The position numbers were made by a program, and so were the translations under genes. Shown in pieces: positions 1-12,549 of a stretch of DNA of 64,000 nucleotides (the first letter of the stretch is position 1; each line of letters begins with the position of its first letter). The stretch comes from Pohlia nutans. Taxonomy: Eukaryota > Streptophyta > Bryopsida > Bryales > Mniaceae. The stretch covers positions 3,410,001-3,474,000 of the forward strand of contig CM040088.1 in the NCBI GenBank assembly GCA_022496805.1, given 5' to 3'. The notes under the pieces are model-generated. The model made no database searches. It was not told where the DNA came from and was given only the letters and a program-made list of their open reading frames with translations.

Positions 1-230
1 GATCCTATATGTCTAATGATCGGTTATTGTCCCTAGATAAAGTAAGCTCTAACGTATTTAATACATTAAAAAATAATATATTGTTTGTTCAATTTTGAAG
101 TAAGTACTGTGCCACCTGGATGCGCTCTTTTAGGGTTCGGCTTTCCCGATGAGTTGATGTTGCATTGCGCTGCTCTAGCACCTCGCGCGCAGGCTCGTTT
201 CCATCGCCTCCGCAATCCGCATCGTGCACC

Positions 231-3200
231 ATGGCCACCACGGTACCTTCCTTACTATCACCTTCTCTCTCCTCTGCTCATAGCATTTTTCATCTCCGAA
301 TTTGACCGCCATTTCCGATTTCTGTCGTCGTTTTTCTCCCCCCGCCTCCGTCTGGCACTTGTCTCCTCATTTTAGGGTTCGGGAATGGGATTGTGTCGTT
401 TCTACTTGTGAATGGAAACGAAGATTCTCGTTTGAGCGTTGATGTTGCTGACTTGGGATCGGTAGCGCGCCTGTTTTTCAAACGGACCTCATTTTGTAAA
501 TTTTTGAATATGCTGGCATTTTTGAGAGTGTGCGGGAGGAGCTCGGTGTGGACTTGGACGATGCGAATTAGGTTGAAGTTTGCAGCTGCGAATATGTTGT
601 GACGGCGTGGGGGCGTTACAAGATGTATTTCAACGGTCATTCGGTTTTCTTTAAAAACTTTTGTTTCGTAGAGGGTGTTTTCTCGTTGCGACTGTACAAA
701 GCTGTTTTGAGTCCAATACTGGATGGAGACGGTTGCCAGAGTGTTTCTTTTAGTTTCTTGATTTTCTTCCTGGTCACGCGAGCGATGCGATCCGAGCGAG
801 TTTGGAACTGGATGCGTATTGAGGGGCTTGTGAAGTTTTGGAAGTGTTGAAGGTGCCCCTGGCCGCTAGGATTTACGTCTCCTGAGCTAAGGGAACGGTT
901 TCTTCGGAATGGAAATGGTTGAGCTATTTAGCTATTATGATATTACTGATTGGATGTCGTACTTTGAACTCGACTCATTTCTTGAACTGTAAGCGCATTG
1001 GGGGGCTTGCAGTCATTCAGATTTCTTACACTCTGTTTTTTGTGATTTTAGAAAATAGTCGGTTTACTCGTTGAAGAACTGCAGTGCAGTAGGGTTTTTG
1101 AACGTTGTCACGTAATCGAGCTATCGACATTTCAAAGGTCGTGCACTAGGGTTTAGACTCAGTGTAGCCAGTTTACGTCACACTTTCTTCTCCCTTGTTC
1201 CATTTCGAAGATATGGTGAAATTTTCTGATTCCATGTGATGTTTCCAATCATTCGCAGGGGGAGCTGTTCAAGGCAGATGCCATGGAAGAGAAAGGCGAG
1301 CGTGCTAGGATGGTTTGTTGCTATCTTCTGATAATCTGTTGTGTTAGCATGATAGAAACCCTTGACAATGCAATCTATTATTCCCGTTTGTTAGTTTTGA
1401 TGTATTGTCGAAGTTGCTGTATTGTAACCGCGGTTCCATAAAATATTCATGTCTAGCACCACTACACGTTGTCGCTCTATGTTTTCAGATTGTGATTTTA
1501 GGAGTTCCAGTGTACATCCTTGTGCTTAAATCACTTAATCTTCTAGTGGAGCAAACAATCTTGACTATGAAGGAAGTTTCTGCTTACATCGCACCAAAGC
1601 ATCATGAATGTGCCCATTCTGGAAATAAAATGCTTTCCTACGTACTTGTTCGTAAAGATGGAATTCTCGTAAATCACCGTTTCTCTTTTCATTACCTTGT
1701 AGGCCTCCTTTATTGGCGCAATGGCTATTGCAGATCTTGTTAAAAGCACCCTTGGTCCCAAAGGAATGGTACGTATTTTTCTTCTTTTGATTAAATGGTT
1801 TATACAGGACTTTGAAGTGATAATATCAGCAAGGAGTTTGTACTTGATGTAGGTATTTGAAATGAGATATACCATGTATCAAAATCCTATGAGAAGATTT
1901 GATAATTTGGTACATTTTTTCCAAAAGTAGTTTATAACAGAATAGGATAAGAAGTTGGATTTAGTGGTTTTTAGAATTTCGTACTTGTGGAACTTCCCAG
2001 CGTTAACTTTCTATCTGCTTTGATATTTTTCCTAGGACAAGATTTTACAATCAACAGGTCGTGGGCATAACATAACAGTTACAAATGATGGGGCTACTAT
2101 TTTGAAGTCGCTTCATGTTGATAACCCAGCTGCCAAAGTCCTTGTTGGTGAGTCTTTTATCATGCATCCTACAGATCTCACTGAGCTACATTATCTCTCT
2201 TAGTATTTAGTTTTTATGTCGCTTCTACCATTAGGACGTTTCTCAATGGCACTGTGCTTGTTTTATCCGGAAGGTTTCCATTAAATCTGAGTTTTGTAGT
2301 TTATAAAGTGAGTTTACAAAGTGAGTTTTGTAGTTTTTATGCAGCTATGAAATGCTGAATTGTGCTGAATTGTATCCTCGTTTTGGAAGTTTCTTTCTAC
2401 TAAGTCTGCTGATACGCACCCCACACAACTTCTCGGTCTACTTTAGAAAATTAGTTCTGAATTCTTCTATCTGATTTGATATCCTGGAAACTCTTCAAAA
2501 TACGGTAAGTTCTTAGGTGTTTCTCTGTCTGGAGCTTGTTATTATCTGCTGGCTGTGAGTTTCAGCAGGGTTGTTAATGTGTCTCTTAGCTGCGTCATCT
2601 GTTATCCTTTGGCAGATATTTCCAAAGTGCAAGACGACGAGGTAGGAGATGGCACCACATCTGTAGTAGTGCTGGCTGGGGAGTTGCTTCGGGAGGCAGA
2701 GAAGTTGATTGCACTTAAGATTCACCCTATGACCATCATTGCCGGTACGTGGAATCTGCAACATGCTCTACATGGAAGTGTAATTTAGTATAGTTCGTTG
2801 GCATCCGCTGTTACTGTCTGCTGGAGTTATTTGTTTAACCAATCCTGTTTTTTTTGAAAAAATGCGTTGATTTAGACCTCTGGTCTTCAAAATTAATTTA
2901 GTAATTGAACAGAAGATTGCACTGTTTGTTGCACATAAGTTATATATTTTGTGCTTTGTGTACATATCTATGTGATTGACCAAATCTTTATTTTTTGTAC
3001 GCCCAGGATATCGCATGGCTTCTGAGGCTGCACGTAGTACTCTAGAAGCTGCCGTGCGTAATAATAAAGATGACTTAGGTACGAAACAATCTTACCTCCG
3101 TCATTTTCTTCCTTCAGACATCGTTGGCCTTCAAACTTGGGAATGATAAATATTGGGAAGAGTGCTGATTTTTGACTAAGAATGTGTGGATGTGGTGCAG

Positions 3201-5629
3201 AGCAATTCAGGTCAGATCTTGTCAATATTGCTATGACAACACTGAGCTCTAAAATCTTATCACAGGATAAAGTTCACTTCGCAAATCTTGCTGTTGATGC
3301 TGTTCTCAGACTTAAGGTACAGCTTTGTTTGTCTCTTTTGTTATTTGAATTTATTTGTGTGACTAGTGTCGATTGTTAAGTCAGCAAATGCTGTTAACCA
3401 ATTATTCCATGTTCCTAAAAGTGTCTGTCTTTTCATTCTCAGCTTTCTGTGTATACTAAGTTTGGACATACCTAAAACCACCCAAGACCCAATTCGGCAC
3501 CCTATCATTGTCCCCCAATTCCATCTCACTTCAAGCGAACACTAAATGCAGTAATTTATAGGTGGAATTGGGTGTAAATAGAGCGGTTTTAGGTACTTAA
3601 TATATGAAAGTGAGATCACACAGTGATGATTGAGCAATTAAGACATTGAAGGAAGCAATTTAACACGACAATCAAGTAGATTCCTTGGGTGTAAATGGGG
3701 CGGTTTAAGGGAACTTCTCAATCAACTATAGGCTGATTTTGAATGATCATAGAGCATTTTTGGGATGCTCATGGTCCCCCACCTAGGGGCGGTTTTGTAT
3801 TTTCAGGGCAGACCACTTTGAAAATTCATAGATGTTACAAATTTTATCAGAAAAATATGATTTCACTTAGATTCAACTCCCCGAAGATTTATATTTACCT
3901 CAAAAATTTGTGACTCTTGATATGTTCTCCAAAGATGTTTAGATTGCTTAAATGGATGGCAATGAGTACTTCCACCTTATGTTCTGTTGTCACATATGAG
4001 GTTATCCTTTGATGGGATGTGGCTGAAGTGTATGATGTTAAATGAATGCAGGGTAGTACGAATATGGAGGCTATTCAGATCATTAAGAAGTGTGGTGGAG
4101 CATTGAAGGATTCCTTTTTGGATGAGGGGTAATTTATTAAATTAAACAGGCCATTCATGCTGTTAAGAATCATGTCAGATTTTAAGCTTGTGTTGCCCTT
4201 GTATCTAACTTTATTTCATTTTCCTGGGTTGCAGGTTCATTCTGGATAAGAAGATAGGAGTTGGTCAACCCAAACGCATTGAAAATGCCAAAATTCTTGT
4301 AGCTAATACAGCCATGGACACTGACAAGGTCAAAATCTATGGTGCACGTGTGCGGGTGGATGCCATGTCGAAGGTGGCAGAGATTGAGGCAGCTGAAAAG
4401 ATCAAAATGAAAAACAAAGTGGAAAATATCTTAGCACATGGTATTAATTGCTTTGTCAATAGACAGCTTATTTATAACTACCCAGAGGAGCTCTTTGCAG
4501 ATGCTGGAATCATGGCTATCGAGCATGCTGACTTTGAAGGAATAGAGCGTTTGGCCCTTGTAACCGGAGGAGAAATTACTTCAACCTTCAACGATCCTGC
4601 AAATGTGAAGCTCGGACATTGCAAGTTGATTGAGGAGATAATGATTGGTGAAGACAAACTTATCCACTTTTCGGGTGTTGCACTGGGACAGGCTTGTACC
4701 ATTGTCCTCCGTGGTGCCAGGTCAGTATCGCCCACATGTATTTTCCATCGTCTCTTGCAATTTGTGTCTGGTTTTCTTATGCTGCTTAGAAGGTCCCTTC
4801 ATTCACCGAGAAAGCTGATGGTTGTTTTTACATTATCTTGATGCATGCTCAACTGTTTTGTACGTTGTGTTCGTATCTTGTCATGGTATTTATGTACAGT
4901 TTCGTTTCGTTTATTTCACCTTTCCACGATACATTCAATTACTGGATTCAGGGAATGCTATTAGCCGCTGTAAAACATTCCCTCTTGTGATCATAGAACT
5001 TATTGTTAAAAGCTGTTGTCCTCTGGCAGTTCACACGTATTAGATGAAGCTGAGCGGTCACTCCATGACGCACTCTGCGTGTTAGTCCAAACAGTTCAAG
5101 ATAGCCGTGTTATCTGGGGCGGTGGATGGCCTGAGTTTCTGATGGCTAGGCGTGTAGAGGAACTTGGCCGTAAAACTGCAGGGAAGAAGTCTCTTGCTAT
5201 TGACGCTTTTGCAACTGCATTGAGAGCCATTCCCACTACTATCGCAGACAATGCTGGGTTGGACAGTGCGGAATTGGTCTCTGAACTACGAGCAGCTCAC
5301 TCAGAAGATGGTTGCAGGTCCGGCATTGATGTCATTTCCGGAGAGGTACAGCTTTATCCATTGCACTCTTGCATTTTTATTTGCTCTTGAAGAGGTTCAG
5401 ATTGTTCAATATTCACTCTGGGATTTTCACTTTATTTTGGTGGGCGCTTTGATAATGGCATTGACTGTTCTCTATCCTTTAGGTTGGAGATATGGAGAAG
5501 CTTGGCATCTATGAGGCATTTAAGGTGAAGCAAGCGGTCTTGTTATCAGCAACAGAAGCGTCAGAGATGATCCTCCGTGTGGATGAGATTATCAAGTGCG
5601 CTCCTCGACAAAGAGAAGACCGGATGTAA
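231..5629 (+). CDS. CCT2: T-complex protein 1 subunit beta (CCT-beta chaperonin)
   Basis: Subunit of the cytosolic TRiC/CCT ring that folds actin, tubulin and other proteins using ATP. I placed eleven exons with in-phase GT-AG junctions: 231-242, 1259-1312, 1703-1768, 2036-2147, 2616-2744, 3007-3078, 3201-3316, 4052-4128, 4235-4720, 5030-5345, 5483-5629. They give 528 residues, the usual length for plant CCT-beta. Group II chaperonin signatures are intact: TLGPKGM, the nucleotide loop NDGATILKS, the catalytic-Asp motif GDGTTS, GGGWPE and the C-terminal [11 protein letters not shown]. The start is inferred: exon 1 codes only MATT before a GTACC donor and joins in phase to [18 protein letters not shown]. 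The first intron is about 1 kb, and intron 7 holds a small foldback. Identity is very secure; only the four-residue first exon is less certain. Confidence 0.96.
3469..3595. repeat. Small foldback (MITE-like) in CCT2 intron 7
   Basis: The ends are imperfect inverted copies: TACCTAAAACCACC near 3469 pairs with GGTTTTAGGTA at 3585-3595, and CCCAATTC pairs with GAATTGGG further in. Related phrases (GGGTGTAAATGGGGCGGTTT) recur just downstream around 3690 and 3785. No clear target duplication is visible. Confidence 0.45.
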
Positions 5630-8480
5630 GCCTTGAAGGTCGCAGATGCAATTTTGGATGTAATGTATCTGGAGGCTTGAAGTGCTTCGAGTCTGCCTGG
5701 ACCCTACAATTGCAAACTTGTGCATCATCTGACACAATTAATCCAACGAGTACCTTAAGATACAATGCTTGGGGATGGCTCTATTCCCACATGAATACGA
5801 AAATCTTTTGTTAGATCATGGAGCTATTGCTAGCTCCATTGTTAAGTTCTCTCCTTTCAAATAGCATTTTTTTTTCTAGGTTTCAAGAAGCAAGAGACGT
5901 TGGGACATTTAGGTTCATCAAGTAGCACTGGTTTTGAAGCTGCAGAGTCTGCCCCTTCTTTTATTCAATTGGCTACACCTGCTAGAAGGGGAGTCAACTA
6001 AGGTATATGAGTACAAAAGCGTGCAATCCCCTTGATCTACGAAGGCAGTTTTTTTTGTTAGTTGCCCATACCATTCTTGAACCTACAACTGTTCATGCTT
6101 CTAGAAAATTACGCATTTTGCTTTTTGTGTGCAAAGATGCCAACTTGATTCCAAAATGTTTTATCTCACTTGAACTGTTTAAGAGAATGTGGAAGGAGTC
6201 TTTGTGTAGGAGTCCAACAGGAGACAAACAAGGAATTTTACACCAGTTTATTTGTCCCTTTCGTCTCCACTGAAATTTTTTGTTGTCTTCATTGAATTTT
6301 TTTTGTTATCTTCATCTTTTAATCTTTTTCTGTCCACTTTTTTGAATCTTTTGCTGTCTTCAGTTGTCTCCTTTTCCTCTAAATTCCCACATTTCTCTCT
6401 AATATGATGACCCTATTAGATGAGAAATTACTATGTATCACTTTAGTGCTTTATACAAAATGACTAGTGCTGAAGTGCCAACAATGCATCTGAAATATGT
6501 AAAAATTCCTCTTGGTCACTGGTTAAACTTCTTCTACATAATTGTGTACAACATCAGTGAAAAGGGTTTAAATGACAAAATTTGTTTTGGAGGTGAATAC
6601 TTGATTGTGCAACTTTTTTTAATTGTACAAAAATCAAAATAAGTTAGTCTACAATGCACAATTGACATTCAAAATTATGATCAAAACACTTATTATTTTT
6701 TTCAACTTCCTACAAAACATTCAACTAGAATATTCCTATATCTTATGCATAAAATCTCAAACTCTAAAATTCTTTCAAGAAGTGAAAAATGTCTTGGTTT
6801 TATTTTTTGTCAACACTTTTAAGACAGTCATATACTATGCACAATTAATTGAGCACCAAAATTCATTAAGGATATAATTTAGAAAGATTGCACAATTAAA
6901 TTCTTAAATCCATATCCTTTGACTATGAATTAGATTGAATTTGATTTCATGAGCAACTCCTTTTCCTCATGTACCTCACACTTAGTTATCTAAACAAGTT
7001 ATTATGAAGTTATCATGAATCTTGCTAGTGGAGTGTGGTATCAATTACATGTTTGTTTGTATAATTCAGTTTATTATAATGCCCATGCCATACTAGCTAT
7101 GAATGAAGGATTTTGGTTGAAAGGAAGGTGAATGATCTTAACGAGTGATTAATGTATGTGCACCCATCATGGAAAATGTTTGTAAAATGGCATCCCTTTC
7201 TTCATCTTTGCCAAAGACACAACAAATCACAATACCGTAGAGTTGCAATATGTGTTGCTAAATATTGTACAATTCCGACAATGCCAAGGTTGTAATACTT
7301 ACCAGAAAGTTGCAAGAATATTATTTTATACCAGATTATGCAACACGTGTTGCACACTATCAATGACAATACGAGGTAATGCAATAAATTGATACTAGAG
7401 GAGGAAACTAATCCCTAAACACTCAAAGTTAACGACCATTTTCTGGTTGCTATCCGAATTTAACAGGCTTTCCGGAACAAAAAGATATATTTTTTGAAAA
7501 AATAAAAAATATTCTAAAATACTACATCAAGTCTACTTTCCAACGCAATTTGAATTATGTCAATCCGAGTTAAACTCCACTGGGAGAATTTTTCAAAGTG
7601 GATCACCTTAACATTGTCTTAGTGTTATAAAATTTGCTATTTTGGGAAAGTAATGATGTTCCCTCCATGATTTTTTTTTATTTTTTGAAGTTTACAACAA
7701 ATAAACCAACTTTAACCAATCATGCTAAATTTTAAATTCTGAAAGTGAAAATTATAATTTATACAAATTTTCAAAGGATAATGCTTTTAAATGCATTAAA
7801 TAAAGATCTAAAGTTATTTTTAGAAGTTTGACTGTACGGATAATTTGTAGAGACGATGCCCTATATTTTGTCTATTGAACCAAACTTCATCAAACATATG
7901 GAAAGCACATGTTATAGCACATTTATGCTTTGTCCAATACCTCTTTGGCTTTTAGGAGTTAAAGACAAGACAAAAACTGGATTTCTAGTATCTAAGACAA
8001 CAAGAACAAGTTTTGCCTCCATTTTATCAAACATGTTGGACAAAATGGCATAGATATGAATAACTGTGTGGAAGATAAAACGTTCAATATTCTTACTAGA
8101 ATAAGTTTTGTATATATATATAGAGAGAGAGAGAGAGAAATTGAGGTACCCACGCTACCTATACTGAGCTAGTGAAACACAACAGGAAGTTTTCTATAAT
8201 CCTATTCGTCCTTATCTGAACTATAGACGGAGAGTATCTCGTTCAACACCCCCATTTACTCTAGTACTATCAATTTAGACAACATGGACGAGTTGCGAAG
8301 GTCTTGTAAGTATAACACAATTAGTTGCGATTCCTTCTTTGATGAAGTGTACCGATTTGCATGGTTGGAATCTTTAACTAAAGTGATGTATTTGACTTGT
8401 AGGTACGAGCCTTGTGGGTAGCCTTGTGGGATTTTGTGGTCTTCATTCGATGCCAATTCACCTAGGTTATGACTCTCATA
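5630..8480. other. AT-rich intergenic DNA downstream of CCT2
   Basis: I see no supportable gene. The first few hundred bases are probably the CCT2 3' UTR. Around 6270-6375 there is a T-rich degenerate tandem of TTTTGTTGTCTTCA-like units. The rest is low-complexity AT-rich sequence without conserved reading frames. Confidence 0.6.
8110..8137. repeat. (TA)n(GA)n compound microsatellite
   Basis: A run of TA dinucleotides passes directly into a run of GA dinucleotides. Confidence 0.9.
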
Positions 8481-8483
8481 GAG

Positions 8484-8866
8484 AGAAAAGCTTTCGAGAA
8501 TGCAAGGGGGCAATCGGTGCTCCCTCTCAACATTAACTTGGATAGTGAGGGAAGAATCATCTCTGTATCTGATGATCAGCTGGAGATATATTGGTGCAGA
8601 GCCCAACGACATTGGAGATAACTCTAATGCCACCTTTGACCGATGAGTTGGTGGAGCGAATGATATGGCCAAAAGTCTAGTCGCTTGTCAGTGGGACGTT
8701 GATATGGCATCTTAGGAGGGTCAGTAGAAGATGGCGTACTTTTGTAAATAGAACTAAAGAATGGTTTGCTCTAGAGATGGTGTGGGTCGATGCACCTAGA
8801 TATCTCAAGAACTTTGTTCTATTTAGACGGAGTTGCCCTTTGCTCAATGACTGTTTGGTAGCATAG
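8484..8866 (+). pseudogene. Degenerate F-box-like gene fragment
   Basis: Protein-like sequence can be read on the plus strand in two frames. From 8484 one frame gives a stretch containing LPLNINLDSEGRIISV and LEIYWCRAQRHW. After a frame change near 8617 the text continues MPPLTDELVERMIWPKV, an in-frame TAG near 8678, then LIWHLRRVSRRWRTFVNRT and ALEMVWVDAPRYL, ending at a TAG at 8864-8866. The part LTDELVERMIWPKV...HLRRVSRRWR resembles an F-box motif (Leu-Pro-Asp-Glu core, then Val-Ser-Arg-x-Trp). One frameshift and one internal stop make it non-functional. The F-box assignment is by resemblance only; the coding-like character is seen directly. Confidence 0.5.
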
Positions 8867-9418
8867 GTAGTTTGTCTAAGAGAGTTGCTCATGGAATCAT
8901 ATGATTCACTTGAGAGTTTCTCATCAACTAGTTTATCATATATATCTGTGACTAGCCAAAGAAGTGTAGCAACTAATAGTAAAAGATGGTTCCAGAGACA
9001 GGGGTCACATGTGTTTAATGGAACATCATGAAGTACTAGAGCAATAAGGAGAGGAAAGAGTGAGATACTGTACTATAATTCAGCAGGCTCTAGTTCGGGT
9101 CAGCTCGTTGTATATTATCCACAATAATCGTGGTTTGTCTATAAAATGTTGAGTCGGATACCTCTGTGGTGTACGGAAACTCAACATGTTACGTCCAACG
9201 TCAAACTTGCTTTTGCTTAGCGCTTTCATGAGCATGTCTGCTAGTTGGTTTGTTGTCGGAATGTATTCAACAGATATCTCTCATGCTTCAAATTTTTGTC
9301 TGCAAAAATGCCAATAAATTTTGAAATGTTTTGTTTTTTTATGAAAGACTGGGTTCAATGGGTTGTTTGCTAATTTAATAGCACTTTGATTATCAACCCC
9401 AATACAAGTGGCATTTGT

Positions 9419-9684
9419 CACTACTAGAGAGTGCGTAAAAACCAAGACAAAACCAAGACACATCTGTTGGAACCAACAGAGAATGGGTTTAACGTAGCAA
9501 ACATTTAGTCATCTGCACAGAACCAACAAGTTTTCTCTTGAAACCAACAAGTTCCTGTTGATTTTCCTCTTGGAACCAACAAGTTCCTGTTGATTTTCCG
9601 GAATCAACTGTTCCTAACCCGCACAGAACCAACAGAATTTCTGTTGATTTTGTGCGGGTTAGGAACCCCATTTCTCTACTAGTG
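9419..9684. mobile_element. CACTA-type MITE copy 1
   Basis: The element starts CACTACTAGAGAG and ends CTCTACTAGTG, an imperfect terminal inverted repeat of about 12 bp beginning with CACTA. A 3-bp direct repeat, TGT, lies immediately outside both ends (9416-9418 and 9685-9687), as expected for CACTA (En/Spm) elements. The interior repeats GGAACCAACAAGTT-like units, also in inverted form, and has no coding capacity. It lies inside the copia RNase H region, so it inserted after that retroelement. Confidence 0.9.
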
Positions 9685-9975
9685 TGTGGAGGGGCATCCA
9701 ATTTCTTCAAGCAATCGTCGAATCCAAATTGCTTGCATAGCACAAAGGCTCAAGATGGGATACTCCGACTCATAACTAGAACGCGCAGTGGAACTTTCTT
9801 TTTTGTTGAGTTCTATGATACTGGTGAAGATCCCACGGTAAAGATGTATGCGCTAGTGGAAATGCGCTTGCGGCGTAGTTGACATCAGAGTAACCCTGAA
9901 GGTTGTCATCCTTCCCATTTATATAGTAAATGCCAAAAGAATGGTATCGGTTTAAACGTAGTATGCCTTTCAAGA

Positions 9976-10209
9976 CACTACTAGAGAGTGCGTAAAAACC
10001 AAGACAAAACCAAGATACATCTGTTGGAACCAACAGAGAATGGGTTTAACGTAGCAAACATTTAGTCATCTGCACAGAACCAACAAGTTTTCTCTTGGAA
10101 CCAACAAGTTCCTCTTGATTTTCCGGAATCAACTGTTCCTAACCCGCACAAAACCAACAAAATTTCTGTTGATTTTGTGCGGGTTAGGAACCCCATTTCT
10201 CTAGTAGTG
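9976..10209. mobile_element. CACTA-type MITE copy 2
   Basis: A near-identical sibling of the copy about 560 bp upstream, in the same orientation. It starts CACTACTAGAGAG, ends CTCTAGTAGTG and is flanked by the 3-bp duplication AGA (9973-9975 and 10210-10212). It is about 30 bp shorter because the internal unit is repeated fewer times. It also interrupts the copia reading frame, between the RT and RNase H parts. Confidence 0.9.
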
Positions 10210-11165
10210 AGACCACCATGTGAAGCTCTTGAAGTTCATGTATGTAGCGGCTTTCCTAGTTTGTGGTAAAGGCGATATCAAGGCGCGTGCGCGTCGGATA
10301 ACGCAATTTTCCAACGATTCGCTTGTACAGTATCACGTCAATAGGAAATATGCCAGTTTCTTGATGGAGCTGCAAGCCTTCGTTGAACGGTATGAATTTG
10401 GGCCAACACTCAAGGAAGGAGAATTCTTCCAAGATTGATAATGTATATGTCTCTTGATGAAGGAACAAACTACATTGATGGCAAGCAAAATGAACACCGA
10501 GATATTTAGAAACCAAACCAAGATCTGTCATGGCAAAGTCTTCTATTAAGGAAGTTGCTAAGTCACTAAAAAGGGGAGAGTTGGTGCGTGTAAGATAAAT
10601 ATCATTAACATATAATATGAGGAGCAAAATCTTGCCATCAAGCCGTGCAATGTATAGATTGGAATCTGCATTGTTGCGTTGCAAACCTTTGGCACATAAC
10701 GCAAGGTCAATGCGGTGGTAACACGCGTGCGGGCTTTGACGTAGATCATATAACATGCGCTTGAGGCGACATACTTCGCGTTCTCGTCCGACAACTACGA
10801 AACCTAAGTGCTGTTGCATGTAGACTTTTTCCTGAAGGACCCCATTCAGGAATGATGTCTGTACGTTCAGATGTTGAATTGGCCAGATGTGGTGAGCTGC
10901 AATTGTGGAGATAGTCTCATATTTCACCGACGGGGCAAAAGTCTCGCCGTAGTCTGTGCCATGCCGTTGTTGGAAACCGCGGGCCACGAGTCGAGCCTTG
11001 TAACGAGGCGGTTGAGCAAGTGAAGCAGGTCTTACTTTGTAAATTCATTGCGCCGTGATGGCTCGTTTGTCGGCTGACAAAGTTTGTAAATCTCATGTCT
11101 CATTCTGCAAAATCGACGCGTATTCGGCGTCCATTCGTAACAATCAAATTTGTGTCGTGGCAGAC

Positions 11166-11600
11166 GATATAGAATTGAAGGTTGTCGCCGTCGTCAAGGA
11201 GTAGATCATTTGGAATGTCGGCCGCTATGGTGTCGACGAGCAATGGTCTGATATGGGTATCGTGAAAAACCCTCTTTACTCTTAAATCAGCTCCTATGGC
11301 AACTTTGAATGACTCCTCCTTTAAATCAAAATAAAAAATGAATCAACTGAATGTGGAGTTTTAATTTCATACACTTCTGAAGTACACAAAAAAAATTGAC
11401 GTAAAAATTGAATAGTTTGAAAGATTTTAAAAGAGACTTTCTGTACAAAAATCATAATTTGTCCCAACTACTTTAAAAATTCCAAAACATCTGTTTAAAA
11501 TATCCAATGACATCATTCTGGATAGATGCTGCAGACAACGTTCAATGCAATGCCATCTTGTCATTTGCCATGTCACGTTCAACGTAGGCATCATCCGTTA
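11166..11600. other. Non-coding stretch upstream of the copia remnant
   Basis: I see no conserved frame. The copia similarity stops near 11165 and the sequence becomes AT-rich without recognisable integrase or LTR features. Confidence 0.5.
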
Positions 11601-12250
11601 ATCTAGATGTCATTGTCGATGTATGTACATTCCTTAGAACATTTGCCATTATTGTTTGCAATGTTAATGGCGACGGGGACATATGGCACCGTGGATGTTA
11701 GAATAGACGTGGAGGAAAACATGGCTTGTTCCATGTAGTATCCTCGACGACATTGTGGTGGACGTTAGCAGAGTGGGATGAAAACACTCAGTGAGACCAA
11801 CGTGTGTCCATGATGGTGTCTTTTAGAATGTGTTGAATATCCACTGAACTCAAACATCCAGCATAACACCACCCAAAAGACACAACAGCCATAGTAGATG
11901 TTGGGAGAGATGTCTGAGAAAACAAGGTGCGCTCAATGTGGTATCCACGACAACATTGATGTGGGCGTTCGCATAGTGGCGTGTGCATGCTCAGTGAGAC
12001 AAGTGGGTGTCCAAGATGAAGTCTTTTATAACATGTTGAAGATTTTTTTTTAAATTATCAATCATACCACTTTAGGACAACCATGTGTCAAGAGATGTCA
12101 CTGTCCATGTGCAAAAATTCGTTGCGGCATTTTCCATGTCTTCCATAATGCAAAAGACAACAAGACAAAGACGCATAGTAGTCATACTGAATGTTGGCAA
12201 CGACGTAGACAAGGACATGGCCGAATCAAATATGGTATTGACTTTGACAT
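11600..12250. repeat. Degenerate tandem repeat, unit about 235 bp
   Basis: Three partly aligned copies share phrases such as TAGTATCCTCGACGACATTG / TGGTATCCACGACAACATTG, CTCAGTGAGACCAACGTG / CTCAGTGAGACAAGTGGG, and AGTCTTTTATAACATGTTGA / GTCTTTTAGAATGTGTTGA. Copies begin near 11700 and 11935, with a partial third near 12170. No coding function is visible. Confidence 0.7.
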
Positions 12251-12489
12251 AGGGTCCGCCCGCAAAAACGTCTAATCAAACATATTGCGCGTCCGAGAAA
12301 TTGTTCATGTCAACCCGACATCAGTCACGTGAAAATATGCTATCTATATTGACGTCTCAGCGAACACCACGATGTTGTTATGAATGTCCTAAAAAACACA
12401 TTTGCATCACGTGGGACGTCCAAATAAACACCCTCATGATTCAAAAACCGCCCAAAAATCTGTTGATGGGGCACGACTGGTTATCTTTT

Positions 12490-12546
12490 GGCGGGTCCAT
12501 GTCGGATTTTGGTGCGGCCATGTCAGATTTTGGCGGGACCATGTCA
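12490..12546. repeat. 21-bp tandem repeat, about 2.7 copies
   Basis: The consecutive units are GGCGGGTCCATGTCGGATTTT, GGTGCGGCCATGTCAGATTTT and GGCGGGACCATGTCA. In one plus-strand frame they would read GGSMSDF, GAAMSDF and GGTMS. That frame lies in an isolated 136-codon open frame without other support, so I do not call a gene. Confidence 0.8.
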
Positions 12547-12549
12547 TGT

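Larger units (their letters stand above)
9080..11165 (-). pseudogene. Ty1-copia retrotransposon remnant (reverse transcriptase and RNase H)
   Basis: Reading on the minus strand from about 11165, the order is the end of the linker before the polymerase (MDAEYASILQNET), the RT start (YKARLVARGFQQRHG, DYGETFAPSVKYETI), an RT core with LLLILYVNDIYLT (the catalytic YVDD reads YVND), a connection region (KGILRLNRYHSFGIYY), RNase H (DNQSAIKLANNP, VFHKKTKHFKI) and the C-terminal tail (ISVEYIPTTNQLADMLMKAL). It is dead: three TGA stops are in frame (after NET, after RAITAQ and after RQKFEA), there are several frameshifts, and two MITEs split RNase H. No gag, protease, integrase or paired LTRs were found. 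Confidence 0.9.

Noticed and set aside
9489..9743. 84-codon minus-strand open frame with WFQEENQQELVGF-like repeats
   Set aside because: It lies mostly inside a CACTA-type MITE and reads its internal repeats; it is not a gene.
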